A stretch of 6,164 bases of DNA from Alphaproteobacteria bacterium (GTDB lineage: Bacteria; Pseudomonadota; Alphaproteobacteria; Micavibrionales; UBA2020), in NCBI GenBank assembly GCA_029266795.1, contig JAQSWE010000163.1:1-6164 (forward strand), written 5' to 3'. The position numbers and the translations under genes were made by a program. Numbering within the stretch: the stretch's first letter is position 1; each line of letters opens with the position of its first letter. The notes under the pieces were generated by a model. That model saw nothing but the letters and a program-made list of their open reading frames with translations, ran no database searches and was not told the DNA's origin. Below, in pieces: positions 5,909-6,164 of the stretch.

Positions 5909-6164
5909 TTACCTTAACTGAGCAGGGCGACGTTCGCGAGATATTCGCAGGCGCGGGCCAGAACCAGCCGGAGCGTCAACGGGAGGAATGCCGCTTGCTT
6001 GCTCGATTGCGCCTACGCTTGCCGCGTTTGCTTGTGTGGCAGATAGCGCCGCTAGGAAATGGGTTTGAACGATTGCCGAGGCAGCAGCGATGTTGTCTTG
6101 TATGCTTGGCGGGCAAACAAGTATGTGCGCCTGCGTGATTGCGCCTGCTGTGCCTGTATTTGCC
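5909..6164 (-). CDS. 3' end of an alanine-rich phage protein of unknown function (84 complete codons visible, 5' end beyond window)
   Basis: A frame open from the right edge to TAA 5911-5909, two bases before the connector ATG, in the same direction and packing as the operon. The visible part begins ANTGTAGAITQAHILVCPPS, continues with an Ala-rich, probably helical stretch (IAAASAIVQTHFLAALSATQ), then ANAASVGAIEQASGIPP, and ends in a Pro/Gly linker and a basic tail, RLRISRERR. The motif GAI[TE]QA occurs twice, at visible residues 7-12 and 51-56. It does not look like the end of an HK97-type major capsid protein, which often precedes the connector; a small protein between capsid and connector genes, perhaps head-associated, is possible but is a guess. 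The other two minus-strand frames contain stops or lack a link to the next gene. The start and total length cannot be seen. Confidence 0.65.
   Translation of the reverse strand, partial: ANTGTAGAITQAHILVCPPSIQDNIAAASAIVQTHFLAALSATQANAASVGAIEQASGIPPVDAPAGSGPRLRISRERRPAQLR

Noticed and set aside
5469..6138. Plus-strand open frames opposite the connector and the alanine-rich gene
   Set aside because: The minus strand carries a clear connector family signature in this region, and the plus-strand products match nothing recognisable and have no convincing ribosome sites.
1..6164. CRISPR array, tRNA, insertion sequence, attachment site, or a defence or toxin-antitoxin system
   Set aside because: No regular repeats, tRNA-like folds, terminal inverted repeats, transposase motifs or non-structural genes were seen; the window is filled by tightly packed virion genes.

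Overview
The window is a block of the structural (head completion and tail) genes of a tailed phage or prophage, read entirely on the minus strand. In transcription order it runs from the right edge (position 6164) to the left edge (position 1). Long flexible tail genes (tail tube, frameshifted tail assembly chaperone, very long tape measure) and no visible sheath gene suggest siphovirus morphology. The head-tail connector resembles the phiE125 gp8 family, best known from Burkholderia phages and other proteobacterial prophages, and base composition looks roughly mid-50s percent GC by eye. The host is therefore most likely a proteobacterium, perhaps a betaproteobacterium, but the window holds no host gene or attachment site to settle this, nor whether it is a prophage or a free phage.

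Layout in transcription order (all minus): the 3' end of an alanine-rich protein of unknown function (5909-6164); an HK97 gp6 / phiE125 gp8-like connector (5337-5906); a head-closure / head-tail joining protein (4993-5337); an HK97 gp10-like protein (4383-5003); a tail terminator/completion-like protein (4042-4386); a 58-residue protein (3857-4033); the major tail tube protein (2932-3864); the tail assembly chaperone G (2604-2930) with its frameshift-extended GT form (2227-2930); and the tape measure protein (1-2226, C-terminus beyond the left edge). Genes abut or overlap by a few bases throughout (TAATG, ATGA, an 8-base overlap, TAAATG), as in one co-transcribed and translationally coupled unit. 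I see no promoter and no gene on the plus strand; plus-strand open frames are shadows. There is no gene-free stretch over 300 bases.

Together the genes finish the filled head (connector, closure ring), end the tail (terminator), and build it: tube subunits polymerise around the tape measure, which the G and GT chaperones keep soluble and recruit to the tube protein.

The most notable structure is a nearly textbook -1 ribosomal frameshift site at the G/T junction: slippery A AAA AAC directly before the G stop codon, a 5-base spacer, then a 13-bp hairpin. About 130 bases beyond that hairpin, inside the part translated only after frameshifting, lies a hairpin followed by eight T that looks like an intrinsic terminator. 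It could couple frameshifting to tape measure transcription. I found no defence, toxin or other accessory system here.
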